From assembly GCA_916048055.1 (NCBI GenBank), contig CAJZHL010000032.1, positions 1,019,766 to 1,083,765 of the forward strand: a stretch of DNA of 64,000 nucleotides. The letters run 5' to 3'. The notes beneath the pieces were generated by a model that saw nothing but the letters and a program-made list of their open reading frames with translations, was not told the DNA's origin and did no database searches. A program made the position numbers and the translations under genes. Positions 34,574-46,740 of the stretch are shown here, piece after piece. Within the stretch, counting starts at the first letter, position 1. The number at the start of each line of letters is the position of its first letter. The stretch comes from Pedinophyceae sp. YPF-701 (taxonomy: Eukaryota > Chlorophyta > Pedinophyceae).

Positions 34574-37500
34574 ATGTCGCAGGCCGGGAGCATCAGAGCG
34601 ATCCCGAAGGCGTCGGTGCACCGCATCTGTTCGGGGCAAGTGATTCTGGACCTGGCCACCGCCGTCAAGGAGCTCGTGGAGAACGCACTCGACGCAGGCA
34701 CGCGCGGCCCCGACGGCTCAGAGCCCCACGTGTCCGCGACGATGCCGGCGGTTCTCGGCGCACGCCGCCAGGGGCGCACGCGCGTGCTCCCGCCAAGCGC
34801 ACAGGGTCCGCGCCACCGCGGGCTCTGCGTGGACATTCGCGATCGAAACGCGTGTTTCCCCGATCCCTCGGGGTGTCGAGCGCCCCTGGAGCACCTCGCG
34901 ATCCTCGTTGGGTGTCCTTCGGGGTGCTTCTCGTCGCAGTGCCTGCTCTTTAGAGCTGCAGTCCGCGCTTCCGTGCTCGACGGGGCATAAACTGGAGGTC
35001 CGCAACGACCGCGGTGGAGCCTGAGCCCCCCTGAACAGAGCACGGCCCCCCAAACGCGGTCGTGTTGCGCGGCTCGACCCCCAGGGCGTGCGACGGATCG
35101 GCGCGCTGACTTCTCGTCGACGCCCACCCGTCGCCGCAGGCGCGACCAACGTCGAGATCCGTCTGCGCGAATATGGAGCAGACCTCATAGAGGTATCGGA
35201 CAACGGGTCGGGAGTGCCGAGGGAGTCGCTGCAAGGCCTCACGCGCAAGTATCACACGTCCAAGCTCGAGGCGCGCCCGCACCCCCCGCTCCGCCCGGCT
35301 GCGTCGCGCGCTGCCGCGAAAACACACCTGGAAAGCTGCTGCTCTGCGCGCGTGCATCCTCCGGCGTGAGCGCCCGCGTGGGCACCTGCGGCCATGACTC
35401 GTAGCGACGTTGCTTCGCGTGCCCCGCGCCGGCCGCAGAACTTCGACCAGCTCGACGACGTGGGGTCCTTCGGGTTCCGCGGCGAGGCGCTGTCGTCGCT
35501 GTGTGCGCTCGGGGACATCCACGTGGTCACGTGCACCAAGGATGACGCTGCAGGCAAGCACGCGCCGCCGCGTACCCGCCAGCGCCGGGCCCGCACGCGC
35601 GGACCTCCGCACCAACCACCCCTGCTCCGCCCGGACCAGCGACGCGCAGCAGCGCACCGCAGCACCCAAGCCGCGCACCTGGTCGGACAACAACGCCCCC
35701 GCCGTTGTCGCTCGCGCAGGGGTCAAGGCCGTGTACGACCGCGAGGGCGAGCTGGTGTCCCAGGAGCCGTGCGCGCGCGCGGTCGGCACCACCGTCGCCG
35801 TGAAGGAGCTCTTCTCCGGGATGCCCGTGCGCCGCAAGGAGCTGCTGCGGACCATCAAGCGCGAGTACGCCAAACTGCTGACGGTCCTGCAGGCCTACGC
35901 CCTGGTGCGTGCAGCACGCGCGCGTGTCCGCCCGCGCAGTGCCTGCCCCCTCCTGCGCGTGCGCGTCGACAGAGCGCGGATGCGTGCGTGGGCATGTCTG
36001 TGCGGTGCAGATCGCGACGGACGTGCGCATGCTGTGCACCAACCAGGCGGGCAAGGGCCCGCGCAGCACGGTTCTCAACACGTCGGGCGCGAAGACCGTC
36101 CTCGCGGCGTTCTCCACCGTGTTCGGTCCCAAGCAGGGGGCCGCGGTGCAGGCCCTCGACCACACCGTCGACGCGAGCGCGCTCGGGAAGACCCAGGCCG
36201 ACGACGACAGCGCCCCGTCTTCGGGGCCCGTCCCGGACTTCATGGACCTCGCCGCTGGTGCGCGCCCGCCGGGCACGCACGCGCGCCCGCATGCCGTACC
36301 CTGCGCGTGCTGACGGCGCGTCCTGTCCGCTGCGCGCAGGGCCGACGGGGCGGAGGTCCTCGGGCGCGGCGTCGTCGGGCGCGCGGCGGTCGCTGGTGGC
36401 CCCCGCGGAGGACGGCGGGGAGGGCAGGCTGCGCATCGTGGGCCTGGTGTCCAAGCCAGGGAGCGGCGGGGGGCGCGCGAGCGGGGACCGCCAGTTCTTC
36501 TACGTCAACGGGCGCCCCGTGGACCTCCCGAAGGCCAGCCGCATCCTGAACGACGCGTACAGGTGCGAGTTGGCCTGCGTGCGCCGCTGTGCGTAACGAC
36601 GCCCGCAGCGCGCCGCTGACGCGGAGCCGTCCCTCTCGCGCTCGCAGGTCGCTCACCTCACCGGCGGCCGCGACGCACAAGCCGATGGCCGTCATCAACT
36701 TCCTGGTGGGGCGCGGGTCGTTCGACATCAACCTGGCGCCGGACAAGCGGCAGGTGCTGCTGCACAAGGAGAGGGCCGCGCTCGACGGACTCAGGTGAAC
36801 ACCGCCACCGCGCGCTCTTCGTGCTTCGCTCGGCGTGCCTGCGTCTGGTTTGCGTGGTCGGTCTGGCCTGCGTGCGCGCGATGGTGACCGCTGGGCCGCG
36901 GGGGAGTGTCTGTTCGCAGGCAGGCGCTGGAGTCGGTCTGGGAGCCGTCGCGGTGCACGTACAAGGTGCAGGACCCGACGACGCCCGCGAACGCGCCGCA
37001 GACCGCGCCGCCCGCGGCCCCCGCGACCCTCCCCACCCCAACGGAGGCCCGCGAGCTGCCCACGCGGTGCGCGCGGCGGCGCGGCGCGCGGGAACGTGCC
37101 GCCACGCCCCCGCTCGACGACAGCGACGCCGGTGGCGGGCAGGAGGTCGGCGCGGGCGCTGAGGACGTCGCCCCGTCGCGGCGCGAGTCGGACGCGCACA
37201 CGGCCCCCGCGCCCGACGAGGAGGCGACGGAGCCGGCGGCGAAGCGGCCGCGCGTCAGCGACGACGCCGCGGACGTCGCTGCGGGCGACGAGCGCGCGGG
37301 CCGGCGACCCCCGCGGCCCCGGCACGCCCGGTCTGCGTCAGGTGCTGCCGCAACAGCACTTGAGGAGGTGGAAGTAGAAGACGGCGACGGTGCTGACGAA
37401 GCGGACGTGGACGCCGAGGACGGAGAGGAGGTGGAGCTGGTGGTGCAGGAGGCGGCGCCGCCCCCACCGTCGCTGCAGCAGTTCGGTCTGCGGGCCCCGC

Positions 37501-39446
37501 CGCTGGCGGAGCGACCGCGGGGCGGCGCGCCGGCGTCGCGCCCCGGCCGCAGCGCCCCGCCGGGCCAGCGGTCGCTCCAGCAGTTCGGGTTCCAGGCAGA
37601 CGCGGATCCGGAGCCGCGCCCACCAGCACGGGCCCCTCGGGCGGGGACGCACGCGCAAGCGCCCACGCCAGAGCCACCACAGTCGCCTGCGGGAGTGCCC
37701 GCCGCCGAAGACGCCGAGGCGGCACGGACACCAGCCAGGGCGGCGAAGCGGCGGCGGGACCCGGCGACTCCCGCGCGTCCGTCGTTCCCGGCGAACCTGT
37801 ACGGTTTGTACGCCATCACACCGTCGCGGTACGACGGGGTGCCGGGGGCGTGGCGGGGCGGCGGGGACTCGGACGCGTCGGAGCTCGCCGAGGACGAGTC
37901 CGCCGGGGCGCGGGGGGAAGCGAGCGAGGGCGCGGAGGCTCGCGACGGGGAGGAGTGTGGAGGGGGGGGCGTGGAGGAGGGGGGTGCGGGCCCGGAGGAT
38001 CGCGGGGCGGCAGAGGCTGCGTCCAGCCCGCGGACGGGCGGGGACGGTGGTGGCGTGGGCGACGGGGACGTGGAGATGCTGACGGGGCGCGAGCTGTCGA
38101 CGGCGCAGGCGCTGGGGGACGGAGGCGGGGACAGCCTCGGCCCGCGCGCGCGTGCGCGGCAGCAGGGTCCGCACGGCGACCTGGGCGTCGACTTCTCCAT
38201 GGAGGCGCTCCGGAGCGACTGGGCGCGGCTGCTGGCGTCGACGCGCGAGGCGCAGGGCCGCGGGGGCGACGCGGGGAGGTCAGTGGGGTGCGCGCTGCAC
38301 GCCGCGCGGCTGGCGGACGCGGGGGCGCAAGCGGGCGCGCAGCACGGACGCGACGCCGCGCAGGAGGTCGTGGAGCTCCCCGCGGAGGAGTGCGACGACG
38401 CGGGGCGGGAGCTCGAGCGCGTGTTTGACAAGAAGCTGTTCCGGTGCGCGGGGGGTGTTTTGTTTCCGCACGCGCAGGGGGGGGGTGTTGTGTTTGTGTC
38501 TGGCCGTGGGCGAGCGCGAGCTCCCACGCGCGGGCGGTCGCGCGTCCAACTCGGCGTCGTTCCACGGTGGTTGGTTGTTTGCGCAGGGAGATGCAGGTGG
38601 TGGGGCAGTTCAACCTGGGCTTCATCATCGCGCGGCTGGGCGAGGACCTCTTCATCGTGGACCAGCACGCCTCGGACGAGAAGTGCACCTTCGAGCGCCT
38701 CTGCAAGGAGACGGTCCTCACCAAGCAGCCCCTCATCAAACCGGCCAGGTGCCTCGCGCTGCTGCGCCCTGCCGCGCCCCCCGCGCCCCCCGCGGCCCCG
38801 CCGCCCGCGCACGACCGTCCCGCCCGCATCGCCGCCGCTCGCAGGCTGGACCTGGGCCCCGCCGAGGAGGTGCTGGTGCGGGAGAAGCTGCCGCTGTTCG
38901 AGGCCAACGGGTTCACCTTCGCGGACGACCCTGAGTCAGGGCGACTGGTGCTGACGTCGGTGCCGGTGAGCCGCGGCGTCACGCTGGGCGCGAACGAGGT
39001 CGCGGAGCTCGTCGGGATGCTGGCGGGCAACGAGGAGAGCGGGTGGATGTGGAGCTCGGGCGGGGGGCGCCGGGTGCCGCGGCCGGCGAAAGTGCGCGCG
39101 ATGCTCGCGATGCGGGCCTGCCGGAGCTCGATCATGATCGGCAAGGTGCGCCCCCGCCGCTGATGCCTGCGCCGGCGGTCCCGACCATACCATGCGTTCT
39201 CGGCAGGGTCAGCGCGCCGACGCGCCCCCCGCCGGGACTCGCGCTGCGCAGGTGCTGGACCGAAAGACCATGGCGAAGGTCCTCGCGATGCTGTCGACGC
39301 TGGATTCGCCCTGGAACTGCCCGCACGGCCGCCCGACCATGCGGCACCTGTGCGTGCTGCCCGCCCGCCGCGACGAGGACGAGGCGCCGGAAGAGGACGC
39401 CCCCGCGGCGCCGGACCTCGCCGAGTTCGGGTTCCAGGCCAGCTGA
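34574..39446 (+). CDS. PMS1: MutL homologue PMS1 (human PMS2 type), mismatch-repair endonuclease
   Basis: Subunit of MutL-alpha, which nicks DNA after mismatch recognition. Eleven exons, 34574-34697, 35140-35270, 35439-35553, 35720-35904, 36011-36257, 36340-36562, 36648-36794, 36920-38443, 38587-38748, 38845-39145 and 39252-39446, sum to 1,117 residues. The GHKL ATPase is intact: [36 protein letters not shown] and [16 protein letters not shown]-type sequence. The C-terminal endonuclease motif [12 protein letters not shown] is at about 925, with [10 protein letters not shown] and [11 protein letters not shown]. Exon 8 encodes a long disordered linker with two SLQQFG(L/F) motifs; a third relative, EFGFQAS, ends the protein. 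Introns 1-3 appear to start with GC instead of GT; colinearity with plant and animal PMS proteins supports those joins. Confidence 0.95.
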
Positions 39447-40328
39447 GAAGCCTCGTGGGTGTCCGCGGCCTGCTCCGGCGCAACACACACGGTGCGTGTC
39501 AACGTCGCAGGGCAGCCGCACGTTTCGTGCGACGTGACGGTCGCGAGGCGCGCGCCGCTGTGACTCGACGCCGTGAGTACGGTGCACAGCGTCCATGCGG
39601 AGTAACTCTCGCGCGTGCGGCGCCCCGAGCGACCATCATGTGTGCACGCACCTCGCTGGCGACGACGCACCCGCGCGGGGCGCGGAGACCGCGGTCGTCT
39701 CGCGGGGGGGCGCCCCAGAGAGGCCGCCGTCGGCGAGGATCGACGCCTGTCGCGCCGTGACGCTGTGGGCGCCGGTGCCACCTACCGACCGAGGGAGCTC
39801 GTGCGCGCGACAAGCCCCGACAGCGCGAAACACAGAGTGGCCACACGCGACGGCAGGCTCGGGCGTGATCGGGCGGCGCACGCGACGAGCGCAAAGAAGC
39901 CGCGAGGTCGCCGTGACGCTCGGGCCCAGTTCCAGCACATGGGGGGATCTATTGACCGCTCGGTTTCGCGCGCGTGCTGCTCGTTGGGACGCCCTGCGGC
40001 AGCGGGCCCTCATCGCACCGACCCTGCTGAGGGGTTCTGTGGCAGCAGGCACCGGACGGAGGACTGCGCCGGGCACGAGCGAGCAAGGAGCAGCTGCTCC
40101 GCACAGCCCTCTCCGCCAGACGCTCCCTCGGCGCCTGCGCAGGCCCGTTGGCTCCGGAGGGCCAGAGAAGACAGGGGTCTTGTTTCCGCGCGCGAGGAGC
40201 TCGATTGCGAGAGCCGCGGGGCAGCGCAGCGCGAGCACGCCGCTCGCCACGGCAGCTTGGACTCGCCCGTCAGCGGGGGCACCAGGGCTGTGCGTCCGGT
40301 TGAGCCGGCTTCCGGGGAAGACACAGCC
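39447..40328. other. Intergenic region upstream of the HCN-like gene
   Basis: About 880 bp with no recognised exon. Presumed 3' flank of PMS1 and promoter of the channel gene. Confidence 0.4.
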
Positions 40329-43300
40329 ATGTCTGACGCCACAAACGGGCAGAGCAGCGGCGAGACGCCCAAATTGGACGGTGCGTGCGCTGCTGCTCGT
40401 GGGCCGGGCCTCGCGAACGCTGCGTGTCCGGGCCCTCGGGCGCGTGTGGACCCCGCGGGACGCCATGGGCAGGGAAATGCGGCAGCGTTGATCGGTTGGC
40501 GTGGGCGGCTCTGTTCGCTGCGTCGCTGTTCCGTGCCCACTGGTGGGGTGCATCAGGGTAGAGGGGGCACGGCGTTGCCGTGCACGCCGCGACCGGAGAG
40601 GCGTGGCAACGGCCCTCGGCGCACACATTCGCCTCGCTGCGACGCCCCGGGTCGGTGCACGGCCCACTGGAGACCCCCAGGAGCGCGGATTCCCCGTCTC
40701 TGTGCAGGATCAGCGGGAGAGCGCAACGCGCGCGGGTCGTTGGAGCTCGACCGGGAGCGAACCGATGCCGCACCCTCACCGCGCGTCAACATCTACAATG
40801 GGCTCGCGACGCCGCCCGGTTCCAGCGCCGCGAGCGACTACACGGAGGACGACAGCTTCAGGTGCCGCGCCCTCACCTCATGCCGCCGCAACGCGTCGCC
40901 GCCCCTGCACCGCGCGCCCCGTTCCGGCACATGCGACACACCGACTCCCCGCGTCCGCCGCGCGCAGCCGCGAGGTCCCCCCGGAGGCGGACGTGATGGC
41001 CAAGCGCAACCTCTCACGGCAACTGAGCAGCCTCGTGCCGGGACGCAAGCCGTCCGCGATCGGGCCGCTCACGTCCATGGTGTCGCGCCAGTCCATGATG
41101 AGGCCCCAGGTCACGCGCGGCCCGTCCAAGCTCGCGAGGATGACCAGGTGCGCCTGCGCGGCTCTCACCGCCCCCGCCGCGGTTGACCGTCGCCACGCGA
41201 CCCCCCGCGCCGCGCACGCGCCCGCGCAGCCCCTCCCGCACCTCGCCTGATCCCGCCGCGCCCCGCCCCCGCGCTCCGCCCCGCAGCGCCGCCCACCAGC
41301 CCAGCCGCCGCGACGCGGGCGCGCGGTCCTCCTTGGACGACCCGCTGCTCGCACACCGCGCCAACAAGGCCGGGGACTACGCCAGAGAGTACAGGTGCGC
41401 ACCCTCCAGCCCCGCGCGCGACGTCCGCCTGCGCCGCTCTCGCACCCAACGCGAGCACGCACACACACACACGTGCAACCCAACGCAGGAAGATGCTGGC
41501 CGCCAAGGGCCCGTCGATGCGCAACCTCGCGCGGCAGTCGGTGGCGGGGGCGCGCGTGTCCGTCGCGGGCGGCAACCGCAACTCGGTTGACTCCGGCGCG
41601 GACATTTACGACGTCGAGATGATGGAGAAGAACTACGAGGAGCACGGGGGGCTGTCCGAGGGGACGAGGAACTTCATGCTCAAGGTGAGGGCGCGGGTGT
41701 GTGCGCGGGCGCGGGGACCGGCTGCGCGTGCGTTGCGTGGGGCCGCGGCTGACGCGGGTGTGCGTGGGGTGCGGTTCGCAGGCGTTTGGGGAGCCGACGA
41801 ACTACGGGGCGCGGTTCCAGCACGTGGCGCTGCGGGGGGCGGGGGAGTCGAAGTTCGTCATCCACCCGATGTCCGCGGGCCGGCGGTACTGGGACGTGCT
41901 GATCATGCTGATCACGGTGTTCAACGTCATCGTCGTGCCCGCGCGGTGAGTGCGCGCGCCGCCCCGCGTGCGACGACCCCGCGCTGCGATGCCGCGGCGG
42001 CGCCGACCGCGCGCGTGGTCCCCCCGCGGTTGCGTGCAGGCTGGCGCTGTTCTGGGCGCGCGAGGACGACCGTTCGCTGAACGCGTGGAGCGTGGTGGAC
42101 ATCTGCATGGACCTCATGTTCCTGTTCGACATCGCGCTCAACTTCAACACGGGCATCATCTACGAGTCGGACCAGGTGGTCGTGATGGACCGGCGGGTCA
42201 TCGCGACGTCGTACGTCCGCTCGTGGTTCTTCCTGGACCTGGTGTCGTCCGTCCCGCTCGACCTCATCCTCGTCGGGGAGGGCGGAGGCGCCGGCCGCCT
42301 CAACAAGATCCCCAAAGTCTTCAAGATCCTGCGACTCTCCAAGCTGCTCCGGCTCATGCGCGTCACCAAGGTGCGCCGCCGCCCCTCCCCCCACGTGCGC
42401 GCCGGTTGGACCGAGGCCGCATGGTGCTGACACATCCGACCGCTCCCTACGCTGCCGCGCAGATCCTCCGGTACCTGCAACGCTTCGACATCTTCGCCGG
42501 GATGTCGAGCTTCATGACGCGCGTCATCAAGCTCATGGCGGGCGTGCTCATCTTCGCGCACTGGAACGCGTGCATGCAGTTCCTGCTCGCAGCCGTCAAC
42601 GTGAGAGCCCCGCGCGACGCACCGCAACCCGCACGCGCGCCGCCCCACGCCCCGTCGCCGCCCCATCCAGCAGGAAAGCGACCTTGCGTTCGCTCAAACA
42701 CTTCTCCGACCGCAGGACTTCCCCTACAACTCGTGGGTGGTCCGGGAGGGCCTGGAGTTCTCCTCGCCGATGCGCCAGTACTCGACGGCCCTGTTCCAGG
42801 CGTTCTCGCACATGCTGTGCATCGGCTACGGCCCCAACCCCCCAGAGCCGCACTACGAGGTGTGGGTAGTCATCATCTCCATGGTGTGCGGCGCCGTCCT
42901 CTTCGTCATCCTCGTCGGTATCATCACCAGTGTCCTCGTCCAGGTGAGCCCTTCCCCCCGCAGCCACGCCGAACCCGCGGCCCCCACCGCGCCCGCGCAC
43001 AGGTGCTGACCTCCACCCCGCGCCCCCCGCCGCGACGCAGGCCGACTACGTCGACGGCCTGTACCGCAACCAGCAGGCCGTCCTCAGCCAGTACATGTCG
43101 ATGCGGTCCATCCCCGGCGAGCTCCGCAACCGCATCCTCGAGAACCACGAGTTCCGGTGGCGCACCGGGAAGTTCATGCAGGTGCGTGTGTGCGCCGCGC
43201 ACACCGCACGGCCCCCGCGGACGTGCGCCGCTCGCTCGTCCCGCCCGTCGCGCGTCCCGCCCGCTTGATCCGCTCGCCCGCTGACGACCCCCCCGGTTCC

Positions 43301-44600
43301 CCCGTGCGGTGCAGGAGAAGGAGATGCTGGCGCTGATCCCGGCGTGCCTGCGGACGGAGGTGGCGCTGCACAACTCGCGCGACCTGCTGGACTCGGTGCC
43401 GTTCCTCCAGGAGGCGGACGAGGGTTTCCTGGCGTCGCTCGTGGTTCGGTTCGAGCCGGAGGTGTACGTCCCCGGGGACATGATCATCCGGCAGGGGGAG
43501 ATCGCGAACGAGATGTACTTCATCAAGTCCGGGCGGGTGCAGGTCGAGTCCGAGGGGCACCCCATCACCGTGCTCTCCGACGGGTCCTACTTCGGCGAGA
43601 TCGGCATCCTGCGCAAGGCCATCCGCACCGCCGACGTCAGGGCCCTCACGCCCGTCGAGGTCTTCACGCTCAAGCGCGAGGACTTCTACGAGATCCTCGA
43701 ACGCTTCCCGGACTCGGATCGGGCGCTCAGGTGCGCGCCCCGCGCTCTCACGCACCGCAGCCACGCCCCCACACGTCCTGCGGCGGGGGGCGCCCCGACC
43801 TCGTTCTGCGCCGCCACGCGCCCCGCAGAGTCATCGCTGACCACCGTCAGAAGATGTTCAAGAAGTACAAGGGGCGCGACCCGGGCGCCGCTGCTCGGGG
43901 CCGCCCGGAACCGGCGGAGCAAGCGGGCGGCATGATGGTCCCCCCGGCGATCCAGGAAGGCGTCGAGGCCGCGGCGGGCGACAGCGGGCCGCACCAGGAG
44001 AAAGAGAAGGTCAGGCGGACGTCGAAGCAGCTGGCCAAGGTCGAGACGGAGCAGAAGCAGCGCAAGCAGGGCGCCGAGTGGGGCACGCTGGTGCTGTCGC
44101 AGCTGCAGGAGATGGAGAAGCTGTTCGCCACGCCGGAGAATGTCGCGGCGAGCGACGTGGCGCAGCGGCCGTCCGACAGCGACGTGCCATCGCTCGGGCA
44201 CGGGTTGTCCAGGTGCGCCACAGTGGACGCGGCGGCGAGCGCCCGTCACCGCGTGCACGAGGCTCGTGCTCCGCGCTGCAGCCCCCGACACCGTGGCTCC
44301 TGTCGCTGCGCAGGCACTCGATGCTCGTCGGGAACGACTCGATGGTGGGCGAGTCCGGGATCAACAGCGCACAGCTGCACGTGATCATATCAGGTGCGCG
44401 GAACGGACGGCTTGAACCGCCTCGATCGCGTGATCGCGACGCACCGCGAAGCGTGCCACGGCTGTGCGAGCCTGCGCCGACCTCCGCTGCGACTTGTCGA
44501 CGCTCTTGCTGTGTCAAGCGCGTTTGCAGAGCTCAAGCGCAAGGTCGTCGAGCTGAGCAAGTGGGAGAAGCGCATCGTGGACCGCGAGCACACTCTCTGA
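40329..44600 (+). CDS. HCN/CNG-like cyclic-nucleotide-binding cation channel
   Basis: Six-helix voltage-gated-superfamily channel with a C-terminal cyclic-nucleotide-binding domain. Fourteen exons sum to 880 residues: 40329-40380, 40708-40861, 40968-41147, 41287-41394, 41489-41684, 41782-41945, 42040-42370, 42463-42600, 42716-42943, 43041-43181, 43315-43730, 43829-44212, 44314-44393 and 44530-44600. Features in order: disordered N-terminus; FVIHPMSAGRRYWDVLIMLI (S1); DICMDLMFLFDIALNFNTGI (S2-S3); a weakly charged S4, KVFKILRLSKLLRLMRV; S5 with FAHWNACMQFL; pore helix and filter SHMLCIGYG at about 473-481, identical to animal HCN; C-linker; CNBD with SDGSYFGEIGILRKAIRTAD near 660, including the phosphate-binding Glu and Arg. 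The filter and the linker before it resemble HCN more than plant CNGC. It may act in ciliary or plasma-membrane signalling (inferred). Confidence 0.93.
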
Positions 44601-45104
44601 CGCGGTGGCCGGACAGGGAGTAGCCGGACCGGGGAGGACCCCCCCGGCTTTGCAGAGCGCCACCAAGCGGACAGGAACCATGCGAATGCCCCGCGACTGC
44701 ATTGCGCGGCTACTGCTTTCCGACGCCCGCTGGCGTGGTGCTGTGGCCAGGACTTCGGCGTGCATATCGCACCCGCCGCGCAACCGATGCAAGATTGATG
44801 CTCACACTTGATGTTTCGTTTAGGTCGTGTTCTTTCAAGCAGCGCTCGGCCGCGACAGCCCCAGTGGCGTCGCGTGTGACAACAGACCGCTGGAGCTGAG
44901 TCGCGGTGGTGGTGGCAGCGAGCGGGTATGAACAGGGGGGAAGAGGGAGGCGCTGACACAGGTGTGGCCAAAAAATGACGATCGGGAGCGAGCTCAGGCG
45001 GAAAAATGCGCGATTGGGCCACGTGGAGTGGAAGTACGAGAATGAGAGCCTGTCTGGCGGCTGCGGGTGGTTTCTCCGCCGCTCGCAGCACCTGGGGGGC
45101 ATGT
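44601..45104. other. Intergenic region between convergent genes
   Basis: About 500 bp, somewhat less GC-rich than its surroundings. No gene is recognised. Confidence 0.4.
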
Positions 45105-45648
45105 TTAGAAATTGAGCGGGTGTGCAATGAGGTCGTACAGGCACAGGCTTGCTATGACTGACAAGCATATCTTGTCGTTCATGATCTCCGAGAGGTGCCT
45201 CCACGACCACTCGGGCGATTCTCGCGCCTTGCGGAGGTTCAGCAGCGTGACCGCCACCGCCAGCGTCAGGTTGCAGGTGATCCCGAGCACGGGGTCCGTC
45301 GCGTCCGCAAGCGCCTGCGATCGAATCAGCCGGGCCACGCGACTCGCTTGCGCGCGGCCCATGCGTCGACACAGCGCTTCAGAACGAAGCTTCGCGGTCC
45401 GTCGCAGCGCCGCCCCTCCATACGGAGTGGGGGGCGTCTCGCGCCGAAGCGGGCACCGGGTGGCGCTGAACTCCCGCTCCGTCCCAGCTTGGGGAACGGT
45501 TCAGGCACGCGGCCGGCGGAGGACGTGTCCGGGGGTCGCGCACCTGGGCAGCGGACTCGGTGCATGCCAGCTCGCTGGCCGCAAGCGAGGCCAGCGCCAC
45601 CGCGGCCGCCTGCAGCTTCCGGAGCTTGCGCTTCTGCCTCCTGCGGTG
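45105..45648 (-). CDS. Small unrecognised membrane protein, 5' end unresolved
   Basis: Two exons are supported: about 45648-45544 and 45314-45105, joined in phase 0 (GTGCGC...CGCAG). The first contributes RQKRKLRKLQAAAVALASLA and a hydrophobic start. The second reads ALADATDPVLGITCNLTLAV, a helix, then a polar WSWRHLSEIMND and a final hydrophobic ICLSVIASLCLYDLIAH. That predicts two or three membrane helices in about 105 residues. The N-terminal exon(s) and start were not found; they may lie in 45.65-46.7 kb. No family is recognised. The amino-acid balance, unlike the Arg/Ala-rich frames nearby, is the main support. Confidence 0.42.
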
Positions 45649-46740
45649 CCATGGGTAGAGGAATGGTCGCTTGTCGGCGCGAACGTCGCGGCGCCGCGGT
45701 CCGTTCCCGGCCGCGCCCCGACGACGGTCGGCCAGCGCTCTGCTGTCACTGCGGACCGCGCGGCCTGGTGCGACGTCGGGGCGCGTGTGCTCGCGGGGCT
45801 GCGCGTGCCTCTCAATGTAGACGCAGACTCTGACCGCCCGCCGGCGGGACCTCCGCGCCGGTGGGTCCTGAGCCGCGGCGACACTGCAGGCGGGAGTGCA
45901 GATGCTGCCCTGATGGCGCGACGCAGGGCCCGTGCCGCGAAGGTCCTGGGCTTTCCTCAGAGGAACCGCATGCTGCAAACACATCGTGCGCATTCATGCA
46001 TACATTCAGGGTGAATGACCGTCGAATCTCGCCCGACGAGGCACGCGGCAGTGCGCCACGCGGAGGCCGAGCAGAGCGCTCGTGCGGGCGCAGCCAGGGG
46101 GTGGTGTCCAGCGAACACCGGACCCGCGGCACGCTGCAGAACACCAGCGCGCAGGTGCGGCACGCACGATCGCAATGTATGCCTCGTTCCGCGGGGGCGC
46201 GTGCTTACCTGGGAGGCGCGCTTGCCGCAGGTCCGCGGCGCAGACCGCACCGCGGCGGACATATATTCCGGGCGACGGATGCTGCGAACGACGAGTGTAT
46301 GAATTGTGACACACTGCGCCGCCGAGGCGCGCTTTCGGGGCCCCGGCCCGGGCGGCGGCCTGGACAGAAACCTGACGCGGGGGTGGACTGCTACGTGGCA
46401 GCGCGTGACGACATCGCCGCGGGGCGGAGCGATGAGAGGAGCGCCGCGGCGTACTGCATGGGCGTCCGCAACGTCGATGAGCAGCTGCACGCGGCGGAGT
46501 TCCGGCCGGGAGGCGGGCGCACACAGAGAGCCACCCCCTGTGTCGCGCATCACTCCGCGCCAGTGCTACGCACACGGCCTGTGCGCGCCGGTGGAACGGG
46601 AGCTGCCAGATCTGGGCTCGCGCTGGATCACATCGACGGACGCGGGGCCGCGAGGCGCCGAGCCATGACGGCACACAAAGAGGTGCCCGGTGTGAAACCG
46701 CGTCGTCTACGAAACTAGCTTGCGACCAGTGCGGCGCCCG
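45649..46740. other. Stretch without a confident gene
   Basis: Possible upstream exons of the small membrane-protein gene on the minus strand, and the 3' flank of CTU2. Frames are open but featureless. Confidence 0.3.

Noticed and set aside
36589-38954. PMS1 as two separate genes (ATPase part and endonuclease part)
   Set aside because: Exon phases are continuous across the long linker exon, and both halves belong to one MutL architecture.
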